A stretch of DNA of 64,000 nt from Anseranas semipalmata (GCA_013399115.1 VXAA01002963.1:1-64000), one strand, 5' to 3'; positions 10,101 to 21,599 are shown, counted from the first letter of the stretch. Notes: generated by a model from the sequence alone, not told the origin. Made by a program: numbers and translations.

Positions 10101-13100
10101 CCTCCCAGCACACTTCCCACAGGAACTGATCAGAGGAACACAGGCTTGGAGTGACTCTTTCTTTGTGGTTAAAAGATGGAGATCCAGAAGTCCAAGCCAT
10201 TGGCAATAAAGCTAACTGGTTAAAAAAGGAAAATAAGAGGGGCTGCTTTACACCCCCTGTGCAATTGCAGCCTGCCTGATTTTCATGAAATGAGCAATAC
10301 AGGGTGCTGCAATGACTACCTCACCCCCTGCGTAGCAGATCAGCAGCTCCTGGGGAAGTCACTGGTGTTCTTTTGCAGGTATCTGAGACATATGACCTGT
10401 GTGTATTTGCTAGTGAAGGTGTCATACAAGCAGAGAATGTAGAAATGTAGGGGAAACAAGACTACCCACCATGTCTATTAAAGGAGCATTTTCAATGTGG
10501 AGGGAAGGGAGGTCACTCTGTCTGCATAGACCTTCTCACCTTCAGCACATAGCCTCCAGACAGCACCAGAGATGATCACAGGCGCAGACTTTGAATCTAG
10601 GCAGCATAAGTCACCCTATATACCATCACCGTTACAAGTCTGTTACTGCTTATCACTGTTACTTGTCTGTTACTGTTCATCAACCACCTTTGCAATTTCA
10701 ATTCCTCACTCTGAGCTGTCTGGGAATTGCGGATGTAAAGAGACCTGGGTCTGACGAGCATGCAAAGCGAGGTGAAGGAAGCAGCACTGAGCATAAGTGA
10801 TGGGGCTGTGTTTATACACTGACACTCTGGTAGTCCTGTAGTTCTCCATGGACGTGCTGAAACGCACGTGTTTTGCCCTCTTGTAGGATGCTGTAACTAC
10901 TGCTTTGTCTTTGCCCAGGACCAGGCTACGGCACCAGCTGGGGAATCATTACTGGCTTTCCCTCATATGGTAAGTACCCAGAAACGACGCACCTAGCTGC
11001 TGGTTCAGGTAAGTGCTATGAACTGAGAGATTATTGTCAGTACCCCCTGGTATCCTGCTGCTTCTCGTCCTGCAGCATTTGGTTCTCGTTGTTGGTAGTA
11101 TTATGGCATGAGAAGGAAATGAATCTCATTTCTCTTCACATCTTTCACATCTTCCATAACCAATTGTCTTCACTGATGGCTGGAAGTGCAACGTGAGTGT
11201 TGTAAATAGATATATACCTAGCCCCGTGTGCTGAAATCTATAAGGTAATCTCTGATTGTTAGTTTTTTCCATTATCCCTCAGCCAATGCTTCAAGCTGAA
11301 ATGGCCTTTGCTGGTTGATCACACCAGCTGTGATTGCTTTAGCTTCTCTGCAAGCTCAGGGCCCTGCATGTTCAGACAGCTTCCATTGCTGCACTTGGTG
11401 AGGGGCTGAGTGGGAAAGAAAGAAAACCTCATGGCTGTGGGCTGTTGGGCAGGGAGGGAAAAGAGAGGTTGCTCTTTCTAAGGCAGGATCCATGAATTGT
11501 GTCTCAAGTCTGGCTTTTACACTGTGGTGGGCTCAGGTCCTGCCCACCCAAGGCTGTCTGTAATGGATGAGCTCTGCTCATTGCACTCAGGTGTTGGAAG
11601 GAGCTGCAGAGACGCACAAAAAAGCAGAATAATATAAAGCCACTGGGTATGCTGATATACTGCTTATCAAAAAGCTCCTAGACATATGTTAAATCCTTTT
11701 CTGCAAAAGCATGGTCCTTGAGTTTCCCCTGATGCAGCCTTCTAATACAAATCTTCAACGATAATCACTTAGGCAAGTTAGAGGTAAATAACTGTTTAAG
11801 ATACACATGCAGTATGTTTCTGATGTGTCTACAAATATATGACAAATATCTGAGAAAAAAATAGTGTTTGTTTATTTACTTGACCTGCAAGTATATAAGT
11901 AATGAGTCATTTCTCCATTTCAGCCAGTATGGCTTGTGTAACTAAGACTCCAATAATATAAAAATATATTGAAAAAATAGCTGAGTATTTAGCGGATGAA
12001 TTAACACGTATGAAATCTGAATGTTTTACTTCCAGTAATTAAAGCTGTTACTTGTTATTAGCTGTACGTATTTGAACTTTCAGTCACTAAAAATGTTTTC
12101 TTTGCATCTTTTCTTTTTTTAAAACCAGGATGAGTATTGCTATTATTTTGAGTTCAGTTGCCAGCCAAATTATTTCAATAAATGCCTTTCGCACTTTGAT
12201 AGTGGTAAGTATATTGCTGAAGTCCATGATTTTTCCTTTTCAAGGTCTTTTATGTCTCATAAATAGACATAGAAGTGAAAATTCTCCTCAGCAAAAAAAG
12301 TAGTTTAAAAAAACTATGTCTGCATTACTTCTGCCATGGAAATTTTTTTCTATTCTGCAAGGCAAATGTTCTGAATAATACTGATTTCCAAAAATTATAA
12401 AAAGGATTATTTTCTTCCTGCAGGCAGATGGAACTGAAATGAGGGCATACTCTAGCTGTTCCATGCATTACTCAGTGTATTATATATATGCTGTATATAT
12501 TAGCTCTTGGCTAGATATTTAGAACTAAAATTGCTTAAAAATACGTCTGTTGGCTGGTCACAAAGCCCCAAAGCTTAACACAAGGCTGTAAACTCAGCGT
12601 TAGCGTGTCCATTCATGGTCCAGCGAAGCAAGAATGAAACCTACCTAAATTTTGGCGTGGATGTACAAAGAAAGAGAGGGAGAATAATGGGTCAGCTCAG
12701 ATCATTAAGTTGCAGGCCATCAAAGCCTGTCCCAGTAGGATCCTGTGATACCCTTCGCTGTTGAGCCAATTTTGCAGGTCTTCCTTTTGTCCTTCGCTTT
12801 GCTAATATGAGAAATTCTCAGAGAGTGAAGTTGCTCTCAGAGGTCCCGTTCTTTCAGCTTTGTCCGTAAGAAGCTGACTGGGGAATCAGGCCTCCTTTCC
12901 ATGCTACTGGTTGGTGTTCAGAATATGAAAAACCAGGACAGTGCAATTGTTCCAACACCCATACATACAGCTTTAATGCTTTAATAACAGCCATTGCCTG
13001 AGGATCCAGTCCCTTTAGGGACCTTACCATCAGAATCCTGCCCATCTGGGTTATTTTTAGCACTTTGCAGTTTAATCAAAAACTAAAATAAAAATATTTA

Positions 13101-15970
13101 GTGTTTACTAAGGGAGACTGTTCTTTTTCTCTTTAAAAAAAAACTTTTTTTTTTTTTGTCTTTTTAGACAGTAATCGGAAGTATAATACTTGGAATTATT
13201 TCAGAGTAAGTCCTTTAAGCATTTTTCTTTCACTGTCTTACATTTTGCTTGAGCATTTTGAGATTACAAATCACTTCTTATGTCTTAGTTCCTATGAAAC
13301 TGTGACTATAATGCAAGTTGGAGGAATAACTGCATTTGCAACCCTGGTACTGTTTTTATTTGCTCTGAAGACAAATGTAAGTACTATCAACGGATTAGGT
13401 AACAACAAACAATCTAAGTTGTTGTGATTTTAATGACACTTTTATATCTGTTTTGACTTTTTTGAGTCACTCAATTCCTACAAGTTTTGTTTGCAACTCA
13501 GAAACTAGCAAAGTAAAAAGAAATAAAACTGAGCAGTCTGTGCTGAAAACTGTGATGCTAATAGGAACGATCCTGCTCTCTGTCCCATCTTCACTCTTCT
13601 GTCTACAGGTTCCCTCTACACAAAGGGCAAGAGAATTCAAAATTTAAACATGGAATGTATCGTATTTCAAAATGAGTTTTACTCATATCACAATTTATCT
13701 GTTCCTTAGAGCCTCTCTCAGAAATGCTGATCAATATCATTAGGAAGACAGCAGCAGCTGGAAGTCAGTTTACAAGGTTAACAAAAACAGAAATAGAAAT
13801 AAATTAAATCTGTTTTATGTAATTATTCAGTTTATTAACAGACCAGCAAAGGGAGAAACAGCTTAAGTCAGCTGCAAATCTCAAGATTTGTCTTTATGTT
13901 AGTTTATTAATCAGCATCCCTGAACAACGTGATTTTTTTTCATTCAAACATGTGTTGGCTAATTGCAACTAAAGACAGTCTTACTGTGTTTGGTGTCCTC
14001 AGAAATCCCTGACAAACATGACCATATCAACCACTACAAGCATCCTGGGAACCGCTGGGGCAATTGTTTGTGTCCTTAGAAATTCGTATGTAAGTAGTTT
14101 ACTCGATGTGCACTTACTAGATAGACTGACACGGGTTAGCCCGTATTGTGCAGTACCTGTAATCACTCTGTCTGGCTAGGGTAGTATCAGTAGCTTCACA
14201 TTGCAGCAAATAATATAAAAATGTTTCAATGCAGAGTTCCTTTTCTGTATCAGGGTAAGCCTGGCAAAAAATTTTAGAAGGCAAGTTTAATGTTTAATCA
14301 GCTGATGAGTAGATTTTTCTATCTATAATGTGATTTTTTTCCTGTTTTATTCCATAATGAATGGCAAGAGCACCTGGCTAAAAAGGTAACTAAAGTGCCT
14401 GTGGATTATCCCATAAGAGAAACTGATGAGTTTTGCTTCTTCCCAAACCAAACAATTATGTATCATGGTTAGGTAAATAACAGAAGTGGATTTACATCTG
14501 TTTCAGCTTAACTACTACATCATTTGTTGTTTTGTTTTTATTGTGTGGCCTTAGATTCAGCTTTGCTGTGGGTTCAAACACAGTAAAGGATGTCTTTTTT
14601 ACATGATTCTGGCTTTCTTTTCATGGTGGCAATTCTCACAGGTTTTTGCTCTTTCTTACAGGAGTTCCAGGCTATATATGCTCTACTTGGAATGCTGCTC
14701 TTTGCTACTGTAAGTAAATTTATACAACACACTTTTTTTTTTTTTCTTTTCATGACTAAGTCATTATCTTGCTACAATTTTTTTTATTTTGCTTAAGCTG
14801 CCAAACTTCACGTCCCATGCAAGGTTCCCTAACCCTGCAGCCCGTCCCTTCTCAGTGTGCCCTGCTATGTGACACAGGGAGGTGCTGAGACCTGAGTATC
14901 TGCCAAACTGGCTGCTATTTAGGCCTCTCTACAGAAAGGCAAACCCCTTCTCCAACAAATTTGGTGAAGCAAGTAACAAGCTGCACTTCTTATCTGTCAA
15001 AATTGGGAAATATTTTGTTTTGCTGCTAAAGCACACAAGGGTTTTCCAAACTACTTGCTTCTCACTGCTGGCAGTAAGACGGCCATGAACTTTTCTCTAT
15101 ACACGGGCTGCTGCTGTGCTTCTTGGCTGTGGTGAGAGGAGACTGTGCGTCCTCTGTACGTGTGAGTATTTGAGAAAACCAAGCGGCCCCCAGACAGACG
15201 CTGGTTTTAAAGCATCCCTGGACTCCAAGGAGAGGAGTGGAGCAGCGTGGGAAGCCCTCCATCTTCACAGACACCTCAGCAGGCTGGAAGTTCATCATAG
15301 CATCGTTGTCGCTCATGGGCAAGGAGCTGCATGGGAAAAGCCCGTATAGGGGGCAGGGAACCTGAGTGAAACTGAGGCAAGAAAAAGATTCACATTCCAT
15401 AAATGAGAAGGAAACACAACTTTTTTGCAAACTTGTCACTGCCCTTGCCATGCTCAGGTTTCCTCTCTGAGTTTGTTTGTATTCTTCCCCAGTAACATCT
15501 TCCTTTACTCCTGAGACTCCTCTCTAACTTGGGCTCTAAGCCGCTATTGTCTAAAAATAATTTTGCAGTCCTGAGGGTTTAACAACCAACTATTGTCCCT
15601 GCTGGAGAAGGGTTATGACTTCTCCTCATCATTAATGGAGAGTTTCAGTCATCCTCTGAAACGAACTTCATACCGTAAACCAGACACTGTCAGTTCCCTA
15701 CATTGTCCCTTTTATATAGCAATTTCTTGCCAAATAAGGCAGATGGCAAGCAAGTACTTTTCATTTGGTGTAATTTGTAGAAATTCCCAAAAAACTGAAT
15801 GTAAGCATGGTTTTCTTCCCTCTTCTAACAAGGATCTCACAAGGACAGTAGCTGAGCTTGAAAGTCAACCCGCAGAAATGCAACGCTCCATGGACTATGC
15901 TGAGGCAGCACAAGGACTTTTCGTATCTATTGCTATGATCTTCTTCTTTACTTTGCTATTAGTTGGTTGA
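7001..15970 (+). CDS. TMBIM7: TMBIM7, TMBIM/Lifeguard-family seven-helix membrane protein (complete)
   Basis: Ten exons (7001-7187, 7943-8236, 9816-9882, 10919-10969, 12129-12204, 13168-13205, 13289-13376, 14003-14089, 14662-14709, 15833-15970) join through GT-AG introns into one 357-codon frame. The start ATG sits in GACAATGG, a good Kozak context. Residues 1-160 are a polar, probably cytosolic tail; seven hydrophobic segments follow at about 166-183, 194-212, 219-237, 246-264, 275-293, 298-312 and 340-357. KKVYWLAATCLLVTVGVLCW, GGITAFATLVLF and IYALLG follow the pattern of FAIM2/GRINA-type BAX-inhibitor-1 proteins, as does the run of small exons. The family sits in ER/Golgi membranes and influences Ca2+ leak and apoptosis. 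TMBIM7 is chosen over other paralogues because of the GATAD1/ANKIB1 neighbourhood. The C-terminus ends directly after helix 7. Confidence 0.82.
7517..7533. repeat. poly(A) tract in TMBIM7 intron 1
   Basis: Seventeen or so consecutive A bases followed by GTGTGTGT. No adjoining retroposon was recognised. Confidence 0.8.
7943..8236 (+). CDS. TMBIM7: TMBIM7 exon 2
   Basis: Acceptor TTTAACAG ends at 7942, donor GTAAGT at 8237; 294 bp. It encodes residues 63-160 of the N-terminal tail, including a hydrophobic/acidic patch EEVVIISEDTE (84-94) and an Arg/Pro-rich stretch near 125-150. The tail is not the Pro/Gly/Tyr-rich type of GRINA or FAIM2. Confidence 0.8.
9816..9882 (+). CDS. TMBIM7: TMBIM7 exon 3 (helix 1)
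   Basis: Acceptor CTCTCTAG ends at 9815, donor GTAAGT at 9883; 67 bp. It encodes DFSKKVYWLAATCLLVTVG, matching the family's FxRKVYxxLxxQLxxTxG first helix; the usual Gln is Cys here. Confidence 0.82.
10624..10677. repeat. 27-bp tandem duplication in intron 3
   Basis: Two 27-base units, 10624-10650 and 10651-10677, share the core GTCTGTTACTG and differ at a few positions. Confidence 0.75.
10919..10969 (+). CDS. TMBIM7: TMBIM7 exon 4
   Basis: Acceptor TTGCCCAG ends at 10918, donor GTAAGT at 10970; 51 bp. It encodes TRLRHQLGNHYWLSLIW, the loop after helix 1 and the start of helix 2. The loop is shorter than in FAIM2. Confidence 0.75.
12129..12204 (+). CDS. TMBIM7: TMBIM7 exon 5 (helix 2 and start of helix 3)
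   Basis: Acceptor AAAACCAG ends at 12128, donor GTAAGT at 12205; 76 bp. It completes a Trp codon, then encodes MSIAIILSSVASQIIS and NAFRTLIV. Confidence 0.78.
13168..13205 (+). CDS. TMBIM7: TMBIM7 exon 6 (helix 3)
   Basis: A very small 38-bp exon: acceptor TTTTTAG after a long pyrimidine run, donor GTAAGT at 13206. It encodes TVIGSIILGIIS plus two bases of the next codon. Confidence 0.75.
13289..13376 (+). CDS. TMBIM7: TMBIM7 exon 7 (helix 4)
   Basis: Acceptor TGTCTTAG ends at 13288, donor GTAAGT at 13377; 88 bp. It encodes SYETVTIMQVGGITAFATLV then LFLFALKTN. This resembles the family's YxxxSVLxxxGITAxVxLxxxxFxxQTK. Confidence 0.82.
14003..14089 (+). CDS. TMBIM7: TMBIM7 exon 8 (helix 5)
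   Basis: Acceptor TGTCCTCAG ends at 14002, donor GTAAGT at 14090; 87 bp, in phase at both ends. It encodes KSLTNMTISTTTSILGTAG then AIVCVLRNSY. Confidence 0.8.
14662..14709 (+). CDS. TMBIM7: TMBIM7 exon 9 (helix 6)
   Basis: Acceptor TTCTTACAG ends at 14661, donor GTAAGT at 14710; 48 bp, in phase at both ends. It encodes EFQAIYALLGMLLFAT, matching the family's helix 6 start (YAVLGAGxFTLF). Confidence 0.8.
15833..15970 (+). CDS. TMBIM7: TMBIM7 exon 10 (terminal, helix 7 and stop)
   Basis: Acceptor CTAACAAG ends at 15832. DLTRTVAELES follows, then a polar loop and helix 7 GLFVSIAMIFFFTLLLVG, with TGA at 15968-15970. The Asp normally found in helix 7 (NxYLDI) is missing. Confidence 0.78.
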   Translation, partial: DLTRTVAELESQPAEMQRSMDYAEAAQGLFVSIAMIFFFTLLLVG

Positions 15971-16097
15971 ATGCACAACAAAGCTGAATATTTTGGCAAA
16001 CCTCAATTTCAGCAAAAGTCCACTTTTACCTAAAGGAAAGTACATGACAGCTCCTTCAGGCTTTCTGGGAGGGTGGTTACGGGATGGATTTTCATAT

Positions 16098-16103
16098 AAT
16101 AAA
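16098..16103 (+). terminator. poly(A) signal AATAAA, probably TMBIM7
   Basis: Canonical AATAAA 128 bases after the TMBIM7 stop codon, implying a short 3' UTR. This is the first such hexamer after the stop. Confidence 0.6.
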
Positions 16104-16522
16104 CATCCTATAGATGAAATATTAACTTAAGGTATTGTGCGAATAAGTATTAATTACTGCAAAGTGCTGAACGTGGGGACACATCTCAACCTGTATGTAC
16201 AAGGTATTTAACAATTTGAGATTTAACTCTATATTAGCAGTATACGGCTCGTTTTGGAACATTTTGAGCTATTGACAATATCCCTTAAATTCAGTGCCTA
16301 TTCCCTTAAGGCCAACTATTCTGAGGCTGCAGGCTGAAACAAACGTATCTCATTCCCGTTGTCACAGGTACCACTGTATTAAAAGCTGTCAGTATTTGAG
16401 ACTTTCAAAATATATTTCATTATAAATCAAAGCTTTTCATGAAGTTAAAACAACTCTAATGCAGCTTTTATAGACTTTCATACAATATACTAAAGTTGAT
16501 TTGGGACTTCCAGGTGCTATGG

Positions 16523-17074
16523 TGTCCAGGTTTTGGCTGGGATAGAGTTAATTTTCTTCCTAGGAGCTGGTATGATGCTGTGTTTGGGATGTTTGATGAA
16601 AACAGCAGTGATAACACACCGATGTTTAGTTGTTGCAGGGCAGTGCTCACACAGAGTCAGGGACTTTTCAGCTTCTGATGCTGCCCTGCCAGCGGGGAGG
16701 CTGGGGGTGCACCAGGAGCTGGGAGGGGACACAGCCAGGACAGGTGACCCAGACTGGCCACAGGGATGTCCCACACCACATGGCATCATGCTCAGCAATA
16801 ACAGCTGGGGGATTAGCTAGGGGGGTTGCTGTTGCTTGAGGACTGGCTGAATCGGTCAGCTGGTGGTGAGCAATTGCAGTGTGCATCACTTGTTTTGCGT
16901 ATTCTTTTTGTTGCTGCTGTTATTTTTTTCTTTCCCTTTTTTTCTTTCTTACTAAACTTTCCTTATTTTAACCCGAGTTCTCACACTTTTCAATTCCCTG
17001 CCCCATCCCACTGCAATGGGAAGTGAACAAGCAGCTGTGGGGTGCTTAGCTGCCTGCTGGGTTAAACTACAACA
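16523..17074. mobile_element. solo LTR of an avian endogenous retrovirus
   Basis: A 552-bp element starts TGTCCAGGTTTTGGCTGGGA and ends GGTTAAACTACAACA (TG...CA termini). A perfect 5-bp target duplication TATGG flanks it (16518-16522 and 17075-17079). The body resembles a common avian ERV LTR with AGAGTTAATTTTCTTCCTAG and GTGAGCAATTGCA. No gag, pol or env sequence is present, so it is the product of LTR-LTR recombination and is inert as a virus. A 5-bp duplication fits ERVL- or ERV1-like families. Short ORFs inside it are not genes. Confidence 0.88.
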
Positions 17075-17087
17075 TATGGTCACATAT

Positions 17088-17129
17088 TAAATAAAAAAAA
17101 AAAAGAAAAGAAAAAAAGAAAAAGAGAGA
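17088..17129. repeat. A/purine-rich tract beside the LTR
   Basis: A long A run with scattered G (AAAAGAAAAG type) starts 14 bases after the LTR. Confidence 0.8.
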
Positions 17130-17887
17130 CAATCCACACATCTAAATTTAAGGTCACTCACACCTCCTATCCCTCCCAGGCAGCAAGAACCAGTAACCTC
17201 AGGGAATTCAGGCCACCTAAGCACACGTCATAGTGTTTTGAGCTGACGGGCTTGTAAAATGATTAGTACAGAAAACTTTAACATTGGTATTTCAGTATTT
17301 GGTATTTTTCTGGTTCTACTATTTAAATATTTTCATTGGCATACTGAGACTATCAATATATAAAATTAGCCTTTATTTCCCTTTCCTTAGGAAATGTTTA
17401 ATTGGAGTTAGGATTTTTTTTCTATCATTAACTGCAAAGAAAGACTGAAAAAACACACACAAATAATTACGATGTGAAACTCAAATCATATGTCAGTGTT
17501 GGCTTACTCAGGAAATGAAGATATATTTCTGCCATGAGGCCGCCAGGATGGCAAACCCAAATAACAGTTTTTAAATCTGCATCCAGCTTTCCAAGAAATT
17601 TATCCCCATATATAAACAAGGTTTAGCAGGAAGCTACATAGGCCCATGTGTTTTAGATTCAGCTGAACAAAATTCCCTTACAAGGTGACTGTTAGAGTAC
17701 AGCCATGTGGGTGACAGGTTTCAGCCTGAAGAAAAATCAAAGTAGATCACTTATCTCTAGCACAACAGAAAACTGTTTCTGCATCACTGATCAAGTTTAC
17801 ATCCTCAAGTGTTTATTTGAATCTACTCTTAACTTATTTAAGGAATAAACAAAAATTGCAAAGTTTACTAAATTAAACATGGATGAT

Positions 17888-18556
17888 GGCAAGTTGAATA
17901 CGAGCCACCAGTGCCCTGGCAGCCAAAAGAGCCAACCGTATCCTGGGGTGCATCCGGCACAGCATTGCTAGCCGGTCGAGGGAAGTGATTGTCCCGCTCT
18001 GCTCTGCGCTGGTGTGGCCTCACCTCGAGTGCTGTGTGCAGTTCTGGGCACCACAGTACAAAAAGGATGTAAAACTGCTGGAGAGTGTCCAGAGGAGGGC
18101 TATTAAGATGGTGAAGGGCCTAGAGAGCAAGACATACGAGGAGCGGCTGAAGTCTCTTGGTTTGTTCAGCCTGGAGAAGAAAAGAGGGGAGATCTCATCG
18201 AGGGGAGATCTCATCACAGTCTACAGCTTCCTCACGAGGGGAGCGGAGGGGCAGGCGCTGATCTCTGCTCTCTGGTGACAGCAACAGGACCCGAGGGAAC
18301 GGCATGGAGCTGTGACAGGGGAAGGTCAGGCTGGGTGTTAGGAAAAGGTTCTTCACCGAGAGGGTGGTCGGGCACTGGGACAGGCTGCCCAGGGCAGTGG
18401 TCACAGCACCGAGCCTGACAGAGTTCATGAAGCATTTTGGCAATGCTCTCAGATGTAGGGTTTGGGTTTTTGGTGGTCCTGTGTGGAGCCAGGAGTTGGA
18501 CTCGATGATCCTTGTGGGCCCCTTCCAACCCAGAATACGCTGTGATTCTATGAAAC
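17888..18556 (+). mobile_element. CR1 LINE fragment, plus orientation
   Basis: Remnant CR1 coding tail ([20 protein letters not shown], then [13 protein letters not shown]) is followed by the 3' region and the terminus CCTTCCAACCCAGAATACGC then GTGATTCTATGA. It is well preserved and probably fairly young. It lies downstream of the GATAD1 stop on the opposite strand, so a long GATAD1 3' UTR would read it antisense. Confidence 0.9.
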
Positions 18557-18912
18557 AAGTATATAAAGTGCTGGATGATTAAGAGTATGTCTTGTAATTC
18601 ATTTTCTGGGAAATTAGAAAATAAGAACACTAAAGGCAACTTTCAGAAGTCAATTAATTTGCTCATCCAAGTAGAAGATATGAAACTGTGGTTTTGTCCC
18701 AAAATGAGCAGTAATGGCTAAAGAATAGAGCATGGAAATGACACATCAAATGGAAAAAAAACTTACTCTTTAAAGATGAGATGTATTTTAAAATAAATAC
18801 CATAATCCATAAAGTAAACAGAACACTTATAATTTTTTTAAACTTCTCATACGGGATTCGCAGACCTGAGAATATACTGAAAATAACTGGTCCAAAGTAT
18901 TCCTTTACAAAA

Positions 18913-19103
18913 TTATAAATTATTGGTAACAGTTTCTTTAATGGAGATTGCAGGAGTAGGTCCCACATGAGTCCATATATATCCCTTCTCTGGTCTTGTA
19001 GGAACAGTAGGGAAGGGAGACGATCGAGATTTGAAATATTCTGAAGGTGCATGACAAACAAATTCCAAATACTCCATTTTCCTTGGGAGATCTTCTTCTG
19101 GTC
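18913..19103 (-). CDS. GATAD1: GATAD1 terminal coding exon
   Basis: Acceptor TTCGTAG (minus) before 19103; TAA at 18915-18913. It encodes the PEEDLPRKMEYLEFVCHAPS region through GYIWTHVGPTPAISIKETV. The 3' UTR runs left; AATAAA on the minus strand occurs near 17812 and 17373, so the UTR may include the CR1 copy. Confidence 0.95.
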
Positions 19104-21561
19104 CTACGAAAAAGAAAATAATTTTCAAAGACAAAATTTAAAGGCATAAAATTAGAGAATCCTAGACTACATAATATGCAACAACAGTCAACATCCCTTA
19201 TAGAATGTGCCATTTCAAAAAATGGCTTTGCATAGTATTTGAGGCTACACTGCCAGCAAGAAACCTCTATCTTTATTTTTGCTGGGTTTATTTTTTTTCC
19301 CCGTTTGAAGAATTCAGTTAGTTGAGTGAAATGCTTTAGTTAATATATTCTAAATGGATACTATTTGTGGCCTGCCCATCAAAAGGACTTTACTCAATTT
19401 ACTAATAATTCACAATCAGTTGCAGAACACTCTCTATGCCAGTGCTTGCACCCTATGTACTTCACATACCCAAGATGAAGATCAGCTAATCCTGGTCACT
19501 TCAAAAGAAACAGCGTGGACTAGCATATCAAGTTTACACTGTAATAACTTTGGTTCTATCTATGGAGTAATAATTTGATCCTTAAAGTTGCAAGACTATA
19601 ATTGTGCCTGTGACCACAAATAAGCAAATAATCCCACTCTCTGCAGCAGTACTACTCACATATGTAAGATAAATAAAATAGGTTATTTAGGTAAAATAAA
19701 TGCTTACAGGATTAGGGTCTAAAATGTGAGAATTACATAAATGGCCTTGACAAACTAAAAAGTTCACTTAAAAATTACAGCTCTGCATTTGTCTAGACAC
19801 GTATAAGTAGTTGTATAAAGCAAAAGCTTAGAGATTACCTATGATATAGGATGCAGGGTCAAAACAATCTTTGGGGCTGGCTTGCGTAGGAATGAGCCAG
19901 GTTAGCGCAGCACTCTTTTCACAGTATTGGTCCTGAATAAAGCCACGGATCTGAGCATAGTATGTTTTTCCATCCTGCTCATCAACCACTGAAACAACAT
20001 CTCCAATTTGATAGTACACACCCTAGAAGACACACAAACGATAATTAAATCGATCTGATTTCAGAAGGTTTACTCTTATTCATTAATAAATTAAGTATCA
20101 GGACCTTACACTGCCTCAAATTAGCCTGCTCTCGAAAGACAGCCTTAATTCAGCCATATCCAAAAGACAGGCAACACAAGCAGGAGTGCCGTCTCACCTA
20201 AGCAGTCATCAGCACCACTTGAGGACAATCACCCAATGTCTAGGAGTCTACGTTCAGTCCCAGAATTGCTTTTGAGACTAGACAGCCAATTCCACATGGT
20301 CCCAGTCCACCAAATGTCACAGAAGCAACCTGGCCTCATCTGTCTTCGAAGAAACAGCTCTCAGCTGCTCTACATCCCCCTTTCCCACCACTGCTATGTC
20401 TCCTGTCCGCTGAGCAGCGATGGTCTCATTCTGTCAGCAGTAGGAGAATGTGATGCCACCTTTCAGAAAAATTGCAGTAATTTCCTTGTACGTGCAGGGA
20501 AAGCAGCTTTCTGCATATGAAATTCACCCATCTGCATGCAAAGGAGTCCTAAAACACTGATCCACCTCATGCTACTGCTGGGGCCACACCTTTACGTGGT
20601 GCTCTGCAATGTGCGTGATGCTGCACAGCAAAAGTAATGTCCCTCCATGTCGTAACAGTGTCACACAACACAATGCAGTGTCTGCACTATCAAGACCAGA
20701 CTATCTCCATGTTGGAAGGGACCCACAAGGATCATCGAGTCCAACTCCTGGCTCCACACAGGACCACCCAAAAATCAGACGTGTCTGAGAGCGTTGTCAA
20801 AATGCTTCATGAACTCCGGCAGGCTCAGTGCTGTGACCACTGCCCTGGGCAGCCTGTCCCAGTGCCCGACCACCCTCTCGGTGAAGAACCTCTTCCTAAC
20901 ATCCAGCCTGAATTTGTCAAGAATCACCCCAGAGGGCTTTCTTTTTAAAACAAAAAAATAAGAATACTAAAAAAACAAACAATCCCCTTCTCAACAACAC
21001 AGCAAAGAATCAAAATAGAAATATTTAGGATAAAGATATTAGGTTAAGTAAAACTTTTGACATGACTATAAGGAATTTCTGATAAAAATAAAACCACACA
21101 ATCAAAGACATCAATTCTCTTCTGAAGTAGTCAACAGCAAACAGAGATTCATCTGGGATGCAAGACATGAATCAGGTCCCTACAGAGTATAAGGAAACTC
21201 AGTCCATCACTTCTCCTCTAGCTATGCAGCCTCCCACTGGCTATCCTGACCTTTTCTTTTGGGCAAGGCATTTCAAACAGTTTGTTTGTACCAGTGGGAA
21301 ACAAAAGCAAATTTCAGAACGTCAAAACTCTAACACCTTGGCCTGTTGGTGAAAACGCTCTCAAGCATGAACGTGAGAAGAAAGCTAGCTTCTGCTTTCA
21401 CTGGAGTAGTCAACAGATCTCATTGCCAGGGTGTCTGAAACTGCCTGCACACAGCTCTTAAGTGGGAGCCGGTTCAGATGCCAGGCCAGTGCCACCCATC
21501 TCCTCTGCGTGCACTATTCTTCATGCCTAAGGTAGGGAACATCACACAACTTTAAACAATC

Positions 21562-21599
<38 letters not shown>

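Noticed and set aside
16496..16839. Several 60-95-codon ORFs on both strands
   Set aside because: They lie in a solo LTR, which has no retroviral genes.
18663..19061. 132-codon minus-strand ORF with hydrophobic stretches
   Set aside because: Overlaps the GATAD1 terminal exon and 3' UTR in another frame; the GATAD1 frame is conserved, this one is not.
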